A DNA stretch of 64,000 nt, taken from assembly GCA_039105265.1 (NCBI GenBank), contig JAPFFF010000008.1, positions 1,984,001-2,048,000 on the forward strand, written 5' to 3'. Shown piece by piece: positions 21,291 to 31,837 of this stretch; position 1 is the stretch's first letter; every line of letters starts with the position of its first letter. Position numbers and translations under genes: made by a program. Below the pieces are notes generated by a model, which ran no database searches, was not told the DNA's origin, and worked only from the letters and a program-made list of their open reading frames with translations. The stretch comes from Tritrichomonas musculus (lineage: Eukaryota > Parabasalia > Tritrichomonadida > Tritrichomonadidae).

Positions 21291-24200
21291 TTAATGCACC
21301 ACTACTGTAACATTTGGTCCAATCCGCATTTCTTCTAAATTAGAATTACTATTTAATGTTGATGGTATACATATTTCTTTTAATGATGTACATTTATCGA
21401 ATGCACCTTTTTCAATTTCAGATACAGAAGAAGGAATTATTATTTTTTTAATTGATGTACATTCACTAAAAGCAAAACCCTCAATTTTATTAACAGAAGA
21501 AGGAATAATTATTTCTTCCAATGATGAACAACCTGAGAATAGAGAACCTGAAATTATAGAAATAGAAGAAGGAATTTCTATTTTTTTAAGTGATGAGCAA
21601 TGAAAAAAGGCGCTGTAATTGATTTTAGATACAGAAGATGGGATTGATATTTCTATCAATGATGAACATCCACTAAAAGCAGATGATCCAATTGTCTTTA
21701 CAGAAGAAGGTATTGTAATACTTATTAATGATTTACATCCATCGAAAACAGAATCTTGAATACTTGTCACAGAAGGAGGAATTTCTATTTTTTTCAATGA
21801 TGAACATCCACTAAAAGCGGAACTTTCAATTTCAGATACAGAAGAAGGAATTATTATTTCTTTGAGTGATGAATATCCAGAAAAGATTCTAGATTTAATT
21901 GTTTTAATAAAAGATGGAATGATCAATTTATCTGAATCAACCTTTGCAAAAAAAAGATCACCTAAATACTTGTTTGAATAATTATATCCGCCAACGAGAA
22001 ATTTATTATCAACAAATTCTAATTTATAAGAATTGGTAGATTCATTATTTTGAATTATTATTTGATTCAGTTTGAAGCATTCTGATAAAAAATTACCGAA
22101 ACCAGATTTTAAAGGAGATGGAATTGTCATTTTTACAAGCGATGAACATTCATTGAAAGCAGAATCACGTATATCCGTTACTGAAGACGGAATTTTGATT
22201 TAATTTCTTTAAGCGATGAACATCTTGCAAAAGTATATTCTTCAATAGAAGTTACAGAAGAAGGAATTGTTAGTTCTGTAAGTGATGAACATCTACAAAA
22301 AGCAAACGATCCAATTTTGGTTACTGAAGAAGGAATTGTTAGTTTTGTAAGTGATGAACAATGATAAAAAGCATTCGATCCAATTTTGGTCACTGAAGAA
22401 GGAATTATTAATTTTGTAAGTGAAGAACAGCTAACAAAAGCTGAGTCATTAATTTTGTCTTCAGAAGAAGAAAATGTGATTCTATTTATTTCTTCTTTAA
22501 TTTTGTCAAATATTTGATCATTTCCATTGTAAATTAAGGAAGTTTCAATTTTGTTTTTAAGTTTATTTTTTATATCTTTAATAAATGCATAGCATTTGTC
22601 AAAAGAAGGGGAAGAACATTTAATTTCCATTATAACTTTATCAAAGTTTGATAAAAGAGAACAGAAATCATTTAATGAAAATGTTTTGAAATCATTTAGC
22701 ATTTCGATAGTACTGGGGAGAATCCAAATCTGACTTATTTCGTTTAAAGATGAAATTTCTCCATTTTTTTCAAGTCTGAAATATGCTTCTGACTCATTTG
22801 GGCTAAATTTAAGAATATAGAGAAGAAGTTCATCAACATTTGAGAAAAATTTATTTTTGATTCTTGATGAAATGTCTTGCTGTGCCTGAATTGAAAGACT
22901 ATTGAATTTATCAATTGTTATATTTGTCTCTTCTATTGATGAATTGAATTCATCAATTTTGACTATTTTATTTGGATCTTCATTCATATTGCTCTCATTT
23001 TTATCAATTTTTGTTTCTTTATCTTCTTTTGCTTCTTTATCTTCTTTTGCTTCTTTATCTTCTTTTGTTTCTTTATCTTCTTTTGCTTCTTTATCTTCTT
23101 TTGCTTCTTTATCTTCTTTTGCTTCTTTATCTTCTTTTGTTTCTTTATCTTCTTTTGCTTCTTTATCTTCTTTTGTTTCTTTATCTTCTTTTGTTTCTTC
23201 AACTTCCTTTGCTTCTTTATCAGCTTTTCCTATCTTTAAAACGTCAGAATTTATCTCTTTCAATTCTTTTCCGCTTTGATTTAATTCATTAAGTTTGCTG
23301 TTCATTTTTTCATTTTCTGCAGAAAATTTAATGTACAATTTCTCAATTTTTTGACTCAAATTTATGTTCTCTTTTTTCAATTCTTCATTTTTCTTTTCCA
23401 AAGAATTATATTTTTCTTCAAATTTCTTGTTCAATTCATCAACTTTCCTGTTTAATTCCAAGTTCGTTCTTTTTATTTCTTCATTTTCGATTTTCAATTG
23501 TTTATTTTCATCTTTTAAAGGCTTAATCAATTGCTCAATTTTGAGTGCAATTTCACCATCATATGATAAATTAGCTAATTGGTCAATTTCATCAACATAA
23601 GAAAGTACTTCATCTTCATCAACACCCTCTAAATAGTACTTATTTTCGGATTCATTTGATTCCATATTTTGATCAGTATAAATGTCATCAATTGAATCAT
23701 CAATATTATATGCCAACTTTTTGAATATTTCTTCAAAAGTTGGTCGTTCTTTTGGATTTTTTGACCAGCATTTTTCTATCAATTGCCGAATTGAATTCTT
23801 AATTGGCCTTTCAAATTTTGGTCGGTAATTTTCATTGATTATTTTATTTGAAAATTGATAAGTTGTCATTTTTTTGTTTTGCAAATCGGGATAAGGAGCT
23901 GAATCTGTAACAATTTCATACATGAGAATTCCGAATGAGTAAACATCGACTTTTCCATTATATCTAAATCCTTCCATTATTTCTGGCGCCATGTAGATAG
24001 GTGTGCCGCATTGTAGTGATTGGCTCATCATATCTCCAAATTCATTTATTTTGGAAAGTCCAAAGTCTGTAATTAAAGGATGTAAGTTATCATCAAGTAA
24101 AATATTATCAGTTTTAAGATCTCAATGAATGATTTGATGTTGGTGCAAATACATCATTCCCCGTGCAATTCCAATAAGGATAATTTGTCGGTTGGTATTA

Positions 24201-24742
24201 TTATAAGTTTCATCTAATAAACCATTTTGGACTTTTTGCAGGAATATTGATAATGATCCTTTTGCAGCATATTCCATTAAAATTGTGATGTTATTTTCAT
24301 TATGAAAATCCTTAATTGAAAAACCAATAAATCTAACGATGGTTGGATGTTGGCAGCGGATCATAATTCCAATTTCTCGATTGATCATTTGTTTACATTT
24401 CTCCTCGTTGTTATTTAAATTAAGAACTTTTGCAGCCATATTTTCTCCGGTTTTTAAATTTTGAACTGAATAAACCGAACTGAATCCACCAGCCCCAAGT
24501 CGCTGTATTATTTTATAATCTTTGATGTCAACGGTAAATTTGTGAAACTTAGATTTAGATTCTCTCATTTGCTTCATAAATTGTGAGAATTTTTTTTTAA
24601 ACCATGTTTTACACCACTTTTTGAGCAAAACGATTATTCCCCTTAATTTTGAAAACAAAATCGTGAATTTGAGAAGTATTTCAAATATTTTTTTTTTTTT
24701 TTTTTTTTTGATATGTATGGGTACTGGATTCTCTTCCGTCAT
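21291..24742 (-). pseudogene. TKL-like protein kinase fused to coiled coil and BspA repeats, with one nonsense codon and one frame break
   Basis: ATG at 24742. Order: a basic N-terminus; a kinase domain with LGAGGFSSVYSV loop, MAAKVLNL Lys, IIH-stop-DLKTDN, ITDFGLSK, YMAPEI, VDVYSFGILMY and RPTFEEIFKKL; a long coiled coil (about 23.6-23.2 kb); ten KEDKE(A/T) hexapeptides; an unrecognised globular part (about 22.9-22.5 kb); and BspA repeats to TGA or TAA near 21291. TGA at 24124-24122 stands exactly where the Arg codon of the HRD motif belongs, so CGA to TGA is the simplest explanation. A one-base frame break near 22190 separates the last nine or so repeats. Otherwise the catalytic residues (Lys, Asp of HxD, DFG, APE) are intact, so the gene was an active kinase until recently, or the sequence has errors. 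The BspA part would be its sensor or docking module by inference. Confidence 0.75.
23011..23219 (-). repeat. 18-bp coding minisatellite (KEDKEA/KEDKET)
   Basis: About ten near-identical 18-bp units encode alternating KEDKEA and KEDKET hexapeptides in the kinase-BspA gene, flanked by degenerate units (VEETKEDKET, KIDKN). The result is a highly charged helix or flexible rod between coiled coil and globular part. Unit number is likely to vary between strains. Confidence 0.85.
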
Positions 24743-25024
24743 TTATTTATATATTCATATATTATATTAATTAAGAGTTAATTAGATTATTTTATAAATA
24801 CCAGAATATTTTAATGGGCAATAAGTGATATATCAACGATTTTATTTTTAAATGCGAAATGATCGTTTTTTTATTTTTTGAATAAGATCATTGAAATATT
24901 TGAATATAAAAAATTTAATTATGAAATATTTTTATCTTTTAGAACTATTTATATTTTTAAATTATTTAATATAAATAAAAATATATAAATATATTATATT
25001 AGAAAAATTATAAATGTTATGAAT
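24743..25024. other. Intergenic upstream of the kinase-BspA gene
   Basis: AT-rich, about 280 bases, nothing recognisable; probably contains the promoter of the minus-strand kinase gene. Confidence 0.4.
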
Positions 25025-25452
25025 TATGTTTATTTTTTGGAGCTAAAAAAACAATTCAATATCTTTTGGTCAAGTGTAACAATTTTTTCGTTGAGCGCAA
25101 ATAAAAGAATTCGTTTGTTGGTTCTAAAAATATGGAATTTTTCAATATTTGACCAGAATTTCATAATTTTTGGATTAAAAAAAAATATAATTTTTTCAAT
25201 CTTTGAAAAAAATAGTAGATTTCTAGGATAATTATTTGAAAAAGAAATAATTATATTTAAGACATCTTTTAAATCTTGCGAATTTTCATCAATTTTGTAA
25301 TCATTAAAAATGCGAATTAAATTTTCTAATTTTCTTCAAGATCATCTGAATTTTTCAAGAATTTCATTAAAGAAGATTCGACAAGTTCTCGAGAATGCAT
25401 ATATATTATGATATCTGAGTTTTCTTTCAAGAATTCACTCATTTTTATTTTA
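25025..25452 (-). pseudogene. Ankyrin-protein N-terminal relic (DUF3447-like)
   Basis: Minus-strand translation starts MSEFLKENSDIIIYMHSRELVESSLMKFLKNSDDLEEN, then a stop and frame change, then IRIFNDYKIDENSQDLKDVLNI, NNYPRNLLFFSKIEKIIFFF and NKRILLFALNEKIVTL, ending at a stop. This is the same N-terminal pattern as the gene at 1-1871 (FLRLLLKISKYHHG, NIERILLFLKDDIKKYF, FLIRNKIIEID). The ankyrin repeats themselves are absent. It is a truncated, mutated copy; a similar relic is at 37338-37960. Confidence 0.6.
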
Positions 25453-26160
25453 TAAAGACACAATTTTTTAAATAGTATAAAAATGATTTTTATCATGTTT
25501 TTATTACTTTTTTTCTTCTAAATAATAGATTTTTCTCTTAATTACATAATTTCTATAGTTTACATATTTTTATATTTTTTTCAGTGGTTTATATTTTTCT
25601 ACCTCAGAAAAAAAATCATATATCGCCACAAGTCGGCCCCGTGGACGAAAATAAAAAAAAATTATATCATTATAATGCTCATAAAAAATATTTTGCTAAT
25701 TTGAAAAACTTTAATTAATTGGTCTAATTTAATGATATTATTTTATCATGATTTTTTATTTAATTATTAAAACTAACGTATTTTCAACAAAAAGTCAAAA
25801 GACGTTTACAAAATCATTAATAATTATATCAACAAATAATTTATTTAATATTTAAATATAAATATAAACCATGGTCGATTTATTGTTTCTAATTATATTA
25901 AATTTACTAACATTGATTGCCTTCGCATTGAGAACCTAAAAACTTTTTGACCACCCTATACAAAGAATAATATTATTAGAATTGATTTATTTAATTATTA
26001 TTTTTTTTTTGTGTTTAATGAATAAATAACTTTTTAACGAATTAGTTGTCGGTAATTTTATTTATTTATTTATTTAATTAAAAATACGATACAAGGTTTT
26101 GGTTGACCTTAACCGTTCAGGGAAATTTTCACATCATAAAAGAAGTGATTTTATTTGACT
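25453..26160. other. Intergenic, AT-rich
   Basis: No gene. The 12-mer CGCCACAAGTCG (25624-25635) recurs inverted at 47550-47561. The rest is low complexity. Confidence 0.4.
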
Positions 26161-26168
26161 TCATTTTT
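26161..26168 (+). promoter_or_regulatory. Candidate initiator of the pseudokinase-ankyrin gene
   Basis: TCATTTTT lies 8 bases before ATG 26177, fitting the trichomonad TCA-pyrimidine initiator form and its usual short distance to the start codon. A chance match is possible in AT-rich DNA. Confidence 0.4.
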
Positions 26169-26176
26169 TAAAATAG

Positions 26177-28429
26177 ATGGAATCATACTCATCTCTAAAA
26201 GAAGTTGATCTCAGCAACTATACTATAATTGATAAATTAAGTAAATGGGGAAATGACAAGGTCTATAAGGTCCAAGAAAAAGAAACTGGAGAAATATTTG
26301 TTGCCAAAGTCATAAAATGCTATAATGATCCTGATATTTGCGAATCAATCATTAAAAACAAAATTAAAATCATGGCATATTGCAATCATCCTACAATAAT
26401 CAAATTAGCTGGATATTCTAAATATGATTTTGATGAGGAAAATAATATCACAATTTTAACAGAATTTTTTCATAATAAATCCATTTATGATGTAATTGAC
26501 GAGTATTATGATCGATTTTCTGAAAAATATTTATCAAATACTATTAAATACAAAATTTTAATAGGAGTAGCAAAAGGAATGAAATACATGCATGATTACA
26601 ACATTATCAATGGAAACCTTAAATCAGGAAATATTTTACTTGATGAAAAGTTTCATCCTAAAATTACTAATTATATATTACCAAAATTTATGGAAATAGA
26701 TTTTAGAGAAAAAGATTATAGGGTAGAATATTTTGTTCCAAAAATACAAGAAAATAAAAAATTAAGTCAGAAATCTGATGTTTATTTATTTGGAATCTTA
26801 ATGTATGAAGTTTTAACTGGTTCTATTACATTTAGGAAATCATCACAATCCTTCAATAATTATCCTCCAATTATTAGAAATGGAATTGAAAAAAATATGA
26901 AAAAACTAATGATTCAATGCTGGTCCCCAGATCCTAATGAAAGGCCAACATTTGAAGAAATATTCAACAAACTTATAAAAAAAAATGAAAAAACCAAAAA
27001 ATATTTACTTGACGAAGTTAATGAAAATGAAATCATTTCTTATCTCAAAGAAATTGATTATAATGATGATAAATTTTCTAATTTCCAAAATAAAATGAAA
27101 ATTATTGAAGAGGTTAATCGGACTTATTATGATGATGAAAAAATGATCATAATTAAAAAAATAAAAAGCTCAGAATATTTATTCTTCATGGAAATAAATG
27201 GACATTTGAGCGAATCAATTAAAAGAAAAGAAGAACTTAATATTATTCAAGCTATAATGAATGATAACGTTAATGTAATCAAGGAAAATTCAGCTTTTAT
27301 AATGACAAATGATTTTATTCTTATTGATATTAGACTTTATAATATAAAAGATAAACCATATCGCAAAGATGAATATGAATCACTTCCTCTAAATAATTTA
27401 GGAATCCTTCATTTAGCTGCTTATTTCAATTCTCTCAAATGTTTTCAATACATTGAAAAAGAATTGCATATTTCATTGAGAATTCCAACCAAGAATGGTT
27501 TCATTCCTCTTTATTATGCATGTTTTAATGGATCTATAGATGTTGTGAAATATATATTAGATAGATCTCCTGAACAAGCAAAATTTAATATTGAAAAGCA
27601 AAAGAAAATTTCATTATTTATGTGCGCAATTAGAAGTCAAAAATCAGAAATAGTCGAAGAGTTGATCAAAAAAGGGAACCATATATCTGATAAAATGAAT
27701 GATGAAGCTTTAATTATTGAGATGGCCATTGGATGTCAAAATCTAGAAATTCTCAAAACTATATTAAAATACAAAAGTCCAAACCTTACAAAAAATAATA
27801 ATAATTGGCCATTTTCATATGTTTCTTTAATATATCGCAATATTCCCTCATTTGAAATATTTTACAATGGAAGAGAAGATATTTTATTTAATGATATCGG
27901 TTTTGATTATTTGTCAATCATTAGTGTAATATGCTTCAGTAGAGATAAAATATTTAAGCCAACTTTAATGAGAATACTTGATGATGCAATAAAAGAAAAT
28001 ATCTCAATTGAGCCTCCAAATCAAGATGGAATTTATTATTCTGGAGTCTGTCATTGGATCTGCCAATATTATGATATTGATGTGGCCAAAAAAATGTTAC
28101 AAACAAAAGATGTATTAATAAATAGATTTAATCGTTCATACAAAACAGGTGCTTTTTATCTTTATCTACGGAATGAGCCTCAAACATATGAACTGTTTAA
28201 TCTTCTTATAGAAAACGGATTAGACATAAATATTAGAAAAAATGAAGACTCTCCTTCATTTCTTGAACAGCTAATTAATTGTATTATACCAAATTATGAT
28301 TTAATAGAGTTTCTTATTAAAAAAGGAGCTGATGTTAACGCAATTTGTTCAAAACAGAAGATAACATTATATCAAAAAGTACAATTGACCAATGACATTA
28401 GAATGAAACAAATTTTCAATATATCATAA
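26177..28429 (+). CDS. Pseudokinase fused to ankyrin repeats
   Basis: 750 residues, ATG to TAA, uninterrupted. Residues about 12-270 have a kinase fold: a degraded glycine loop (KLSKWGNDKVYKV), conserved ATP-binding Lys in FVAKVI, hinge ILTEFFHNKSIYDV, then IINGNLKSGNILLDE where HRDLKxxN is expected and ITNYILPKF where DFG is expected. The catalytic Asp is Asn or Gly and the metal-binding Asp is Asn, so phosphotransfer is unlikely. SDVYLFGILMYEVLTG and RPTFEEIFNKL complete the C-lobe. Residues about 400-745 hold ankyrin-like repeats (LGILHLAAYFNSLKCF, NGFIPLYYACFNGSIDVVKYI, LIENGLDINIR, LIKKGADVNAI). The expected role is a cytosolic scaffold that binds partners through ankyrin; partners unknown. 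It lies downstream of, and divergent from, the kinase-BspA gene. Confidence 0.85.
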   Translation: MESYSSLKEVDLSNYTIIDKLSKWGNDKVYKVQEKETGEIFVAKVIKCYNDPDICESIIKNKIKIMAYCNHPTIIKLAGYSKYDFDEENNITILTEFFHNKSIYDVIDEYYDRFSEKYLSNTIKYKILIGVAKGMKYMHDYNIINGNLKSGNILLDEKFHPKITNYILPKFMEIDFREKDYRVEYFVPKIQENKKLSQKSDVYLFGILMYEVLTGSITFRKSSQSFNNYPPIIRNGIEKNMKKLMIQCWSPDPNERPTFEEIFNKLIKKNEKTKKYLLDEVNENEIISYLKEIDYNDDKFSNFQNKMKIIEEVNRTYYDDEKMIIIKKIKSSEYLFFMEINGHLSESIKRKEELNIIQAIMNDNVNVIKENSAFIMTNDFILIDIRLYNIKDKPYRKDEYESLPLNNLGILHLAAYFNSLKCFQYIEKELHISLRIPTKNGFIPLYYACFNGSIDVVKYILDRSPEQAKFNIEKQKKISLFMCAIRSQKSEIVEELIKKGNHISDKMNDEALIIEMAIGCQNLEILKTILKYKSPNLTKNNNNWPFSYVSLIYRNIPSFEIFYNGREDILFNDIGFDYLSIISVICFSRDKIFKPTLMRILDDAIKENISIEPPNQDGIYYSGVCHWICQYYDIDVAKKMLQTKDVLINRFNRSYKTGAFYLYLRNEPQTYELFNLLIENGLDINIRKNEDSPSFLEQLINCIIPNYDLIEFLIKKGADVNAICSKQKITLYQKVQLTNDIRMKQIFNIS

Positions 28430-29139
28430 AAGTTAATTATAATGATAATATCTATTCTCTTTGTTTGTTTTTCCTCGTTTTAAAATAATAAATAAAAAAA
28501 ATATTTCATCATTCAAAGTGAAGCTGGAATCCAAAATCAAGGAAGTTGTTGACTCCTTTATAATGCAAATGTATTCAAAATAACCTCTTATTTCATCCTC
28601 AAAATAAATTCAATATGTTTCAATAATAATAATATTTAGGCGATGCATATTGTTTAATATTTCATGCTTTTTGATGAGATTATAGAATGATTCTATCAGC
28701 AAAAATTTTAAATAAGTGGACTATTTTAGAGTTGATAATTTTATAAAACGATAAATAACCGTTATTAAAATATTAATATATCTTGTAGCGTTACCATATT
28801 AAAAACACTACTGTAATTTTATAATCATATATAATACAGTAATGCAATTATTGTTATACTGATTATGGAGCTAATATTGATGAACTTTTCATATATATAT
28901 ATATAGTTAAACGTGTCCTTGGACATATGAAAAGTTTTTAACTATATTTATGAAATGATAGCTTCAATAAATAAATTGTTGGCTGAAATTGAATTATTGT
29001 GCGGCTTTTAAAAATGAAAAAAAATTGATTCAGAAGAATTTTTGCTGGTTTTAAAAAAGCAAAAAAAAAAGTTTCTTCTGGTGGTTTTAATACTTCAAAA
29101 TATCTGAAAAAAGCAAAAAAAAAAAAAAAAAAGTATCAA
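28430..29139. other. Intergenic, AT-rich, with a short hairpin
   Basis: No gene seen. Around 28878-28955 an inverted pair (AACTTTTCATAT and ATATGAAAAGTT) surrounds TGTCCTTGGACA. Runs of A around 29060 and 29115 lie next to the calpain relic's end. Confidence 0.4.
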
Positions 29140-30030
29140 CCATCCAAAACAAACCAGGCTGCAAGTCATCATAATTCAACTTTACTTTTAGTTCTCCTTC
29201 AGATAATGGCGAATGTCATGAATAATCACCTTTCCATTCATAATGCCCCCATGAATTTCTTAATAAAATGAAATTTTTCTTATCCAATGTTCTAGCTTTA
29301 ACAATTAAACAAGAATGAATACTTGCTATACATTTATTTCTATTGTCTATATCAGAAAATGTGCCAATTACGAAACCGTTTTGTTGATATTTCAATATTT
29401 TTTGAAATGTCTTTTTTTTTGCTGAATAATGAATACTCATAATAACATGAATAAAATGAAAAAAGAGAATACAATGATTGTGACATATTTCCCCCATCAA
29501 TGTTTCTAAATGATTTATTTAGTTTTGCATATGCTTTTTCAACAAGGAAAAACCATTGTGATTTTGCTTTATCAATAGGTTGAATTAATAAGCATTTATC
29601 ATCTATAAATGTAATAAAAATATCTATAATAACAGGCGTTTTTCTTCCAAATGCACAAAAATAAACAGCAATGGCTCCACATTTTATATTTATTGAGTTT
29701 TCAACTTCTCCCAAAATTGAATTGGGTAAAAATCTTTCAAAAAGTTGTGTAACTAAATAATGTTGTTTGGCAATTCTTCCTAAAGAAGAAATGAGATAGC
29801 AATCACCTATTCTTCCTTGAATAATAAAACTTGGATCAATAAGATCTTTTTGAAATAAAGGTGCTTGATAAAATTCATCAATTCTCTTCCAATTTTCTAA
29901 AGGTGGAAAAGTATCCTCAACAAATTTTATTCCTTTATTTTTGTAGTCAACAAGAAATTGATGTTATTTTTCAAATCTTTCATAATTATTATCAGTAATA
30001 TTATTCTTTATTAATGCTTGCATTTGAATA
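29140..30030 (-). pseudogene. Calpain-family cysteine protease relic
   Basis: The minus-strand translation shows the calpain (C2) protease core in order: DTFPPLENWKRIDEFYQAP; oxyanion and catalytic Cys in IQGRIGDCYLISSLGRIAK; LVEKAYAKLNKSFRNIDGG; catalytic His in CIASIHSCLIVKA; and catalytic Asn in FILLRNSWGHYEWKGDYS. All three catalytic residues are present, but the gene is broken. There is a TAA near the N-terminus (before HQFLVDYKNKG), a frame change near 29490, and TGA at 29218-29216 within SxHSPLSEGEL, where another CGA to TGA change would fit. After the core, LQPGLFWMVD suggests the end of the protease domain, followed by poly-T low complexity. Calpains are cytosolic calcium-regulated proteases; trichomonads carry several. 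A recent pseudogene, or a gene with sequencing errors. Confidence 0.65.
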
Positions 30031-30205
30031 TCTGAAATTTGCTAATACATCTCCTTCTTTTATAGCTGCCTCATATAAATATTTTAACTTAAGTTAAAAA
30101 TATATATTACATTTTCTTTTTTTATTATTATTATTAAAAAAAAGTTAAATTTAAATAATAAATGTTCAAGATAATTATAATCGTATATAAATAGGCACCT
30201 TTTGA

Positions 30206-31606
30206 ATGAATATTCAAAAAGCGATATTAAAAATTTTGTTGATTTATTTACTGCAGCAAATGATTTCTCAGCTAAAGAATTTTCAGAATATATTCAATAA
30301 CCATCAAATTAGCTTTCTAAAGCAATCAATGAATAAAATTATTCAAAAATATAAATGTTATCTAGTAATCGATTCAATTAATGATTTAAAAGAAATTGAG
30401 AAGCTTCCATGTGAACCAAAAAATATAATGATCGGCAAAATTGATGAAAATAATAGTCAATATTTTGTTATTTGTTTTGATCAATTAATGATCATTATAT
30501 CAGCTAGTCATATGCATTTATTTTACAATTTTCTCAAACAAAAAAAAGATTTTTCAATATTAATATCTGACGATGTCAAAGAAGCACTTTCTGCACATAA
30601 TTTTGAAATTAATTTAGTAGATAATATCATTGAATATGAGTCCCAAAATTACTTTAATGAAGATGCCATTTATAATATTTCCGATAGTTTCATACCAAGA
30701 AGCCAGAATAATAAATATTTTATTAAAATGTGGAAATTGATTTTACCAACTTTTTCTAAGTTCTTTTTACATACAATTTATACAAATCATTCTCATAACA
30801 AATTTAAAGAAACTCAAATTGATTTTAGTGAAATCGATGAAGATAAAATTATACGACTACAAGGAATTGGAAGTACGAATTCATCAAGGATTGAATTAAT
30901 TTATCATATTGAAAAAGAACAATTATTTGTTCTCAAATTTTTTTATAATTTTTCGGAATCAAACAAATTATTTAGACGTGAATTTTCAAACTATAAGAAA
31001 GTAAATCATCCATCAATTCCGCGTTTTTATGGAAAAGGACAAATTGACGGAAATATATGTTTAATAATTGAGTACATCAAAGGAATGAGTTTATGCAGTA
31101 TTAACAAAATGTCTCTGAGTATTGAAGAAAAAATCAATCTTATTTTTGAGATCATGTCTATTATTGAATATTTCCAAATTCAACATTTAATATATCGTGA
31201 TTTGAAACCAAGTAATTTCATTATTGATGAGTATAAAAGACTAATTCTCATTGATTTTGATCGAATGATTGGTATTGATGAACAAAACCGTGAAAATGCA
31301 ACAATGGATCTTAACAACATATATCAAGCACCAGAACTATTAGATGGGTCTTTTACAAATTATTCATATAAAGAAGATGTTTATTCACTTGGACTTCTCA
31401 TTTATTTCATTTTATTTGAGAAAGAACCACAATTAATGAAAGATGAAAAAACAAATAAAGTCATTTTTCCATTTCACGAACTCCCACAAGAATTATGTAA
31501 ATTATGCGATATTTGCCAGAAGTGTACTTTCCAAGAACCAGAAAAACGATCAACAATCACAGAGATTAAACCTTGTTCAAAAAACATTACCTCCCTCTCA
31601 ATTTAA
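30206..31606 (+). CDS. Protein kinase with unrecognised N-terminal region
   Basis: 466 residues from an ATG at 30206. The first ~225 residues are not recognised. Residues about 225-450 form a kinase: FVLKFFYN (ATP Lys), helix C FRREFSNYKKVNHPSIPRFYG, hinge LIIEYIKGMSL, catalytic loop LIYRDLKPSNFIID, LIDFDRM (DFD in place of DFG, metal Asp kept), YQAPELLDG, KEDVYSLGLLIYFI and a short CQKC...EKRSTITEI ending. Key residues are present, so it may be active. The start is uncertain: in another frame SDIKNFVDLFTAANDFSAKEFSEYIQ (about 30220-30297) looks more protein-like than the first 30 residues of the called frame, so a frame break near 30300 is possible. It lies 230 bp upstream of the Sel1 gene in the same direction and frame. 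Confidence 0.7.
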   Translation: MNIQKAILKILLIYLLQQMISQLKNFQNIFNNHQISFLKQSMNKIIQKYKCYLVIDSINDLKEIEKLPCEPKNIMIGKIDENNSQYFVICFDQLMIIISASHMHLFYNFLKQKKDFSILISDDVKEALSAHNFEINLVDNIIEYESQNYFNEDAIYNISDSFIPRSQNNKYFIKMWKLILPTFSKFFLHTIYTNHSHNKFKETQIDFSEIDEDKIIRLQGIGSTNSSRIELIYHIEKEQLFVLKFFYNFSESNKLFRREFSNYKKVNHPSIPRFYGKGQIDGNICLIIEYIKGMSLCSINKMSLSIEEKINLIFEIMSIIEYFQIQHLIYRDLKPSNFIIDEYKRLILIDFDRMIGIDEQNRENATMDLNNIYQAPELLDGSFTNYSYKEDVYSLGLLIYFILFEKEPQLMKDEKTNKVIFPFHELPQELCKLCDICQKCTFQEPEKRSTITEIKPCSKNITSLSI

Positions 31607-31837
31607 AATAATCATATCTTTATATTTTAAATATGAATTATTTTTTAAAAATTTGATTAATATTATGATAATTATCTAATATATTATTAATGAAGAATGA
31701 TGCATTTAAATTGTTTAATAAAAAAGATAGAATGATTTAAAATTTGAAATGGAGGTAAAGTTTTTTGAACTCAGTTTATTGATTATTTTTATTTTGAATT
31801 TATCCCCAGTATAGAAAAGAAAATAATAAGTTTTGAT
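31607..31837. other. Gap between the kinase and Sel1 genes
   Basis: AT-rich with several stops in all frames. The Sel1 frame is open back to a TGA near 31765, giving FIDYFYFEFIPSIEKKIISFDLTK without any ATG. Confidence 0.4.

Noticed and set aside
22902-23292. Plus-strand Leu/Ser-rich frames and a minus-strand KKQKKI frame
   Set aside because: Out-of-frame readings of the KEDKEA minisatellite.
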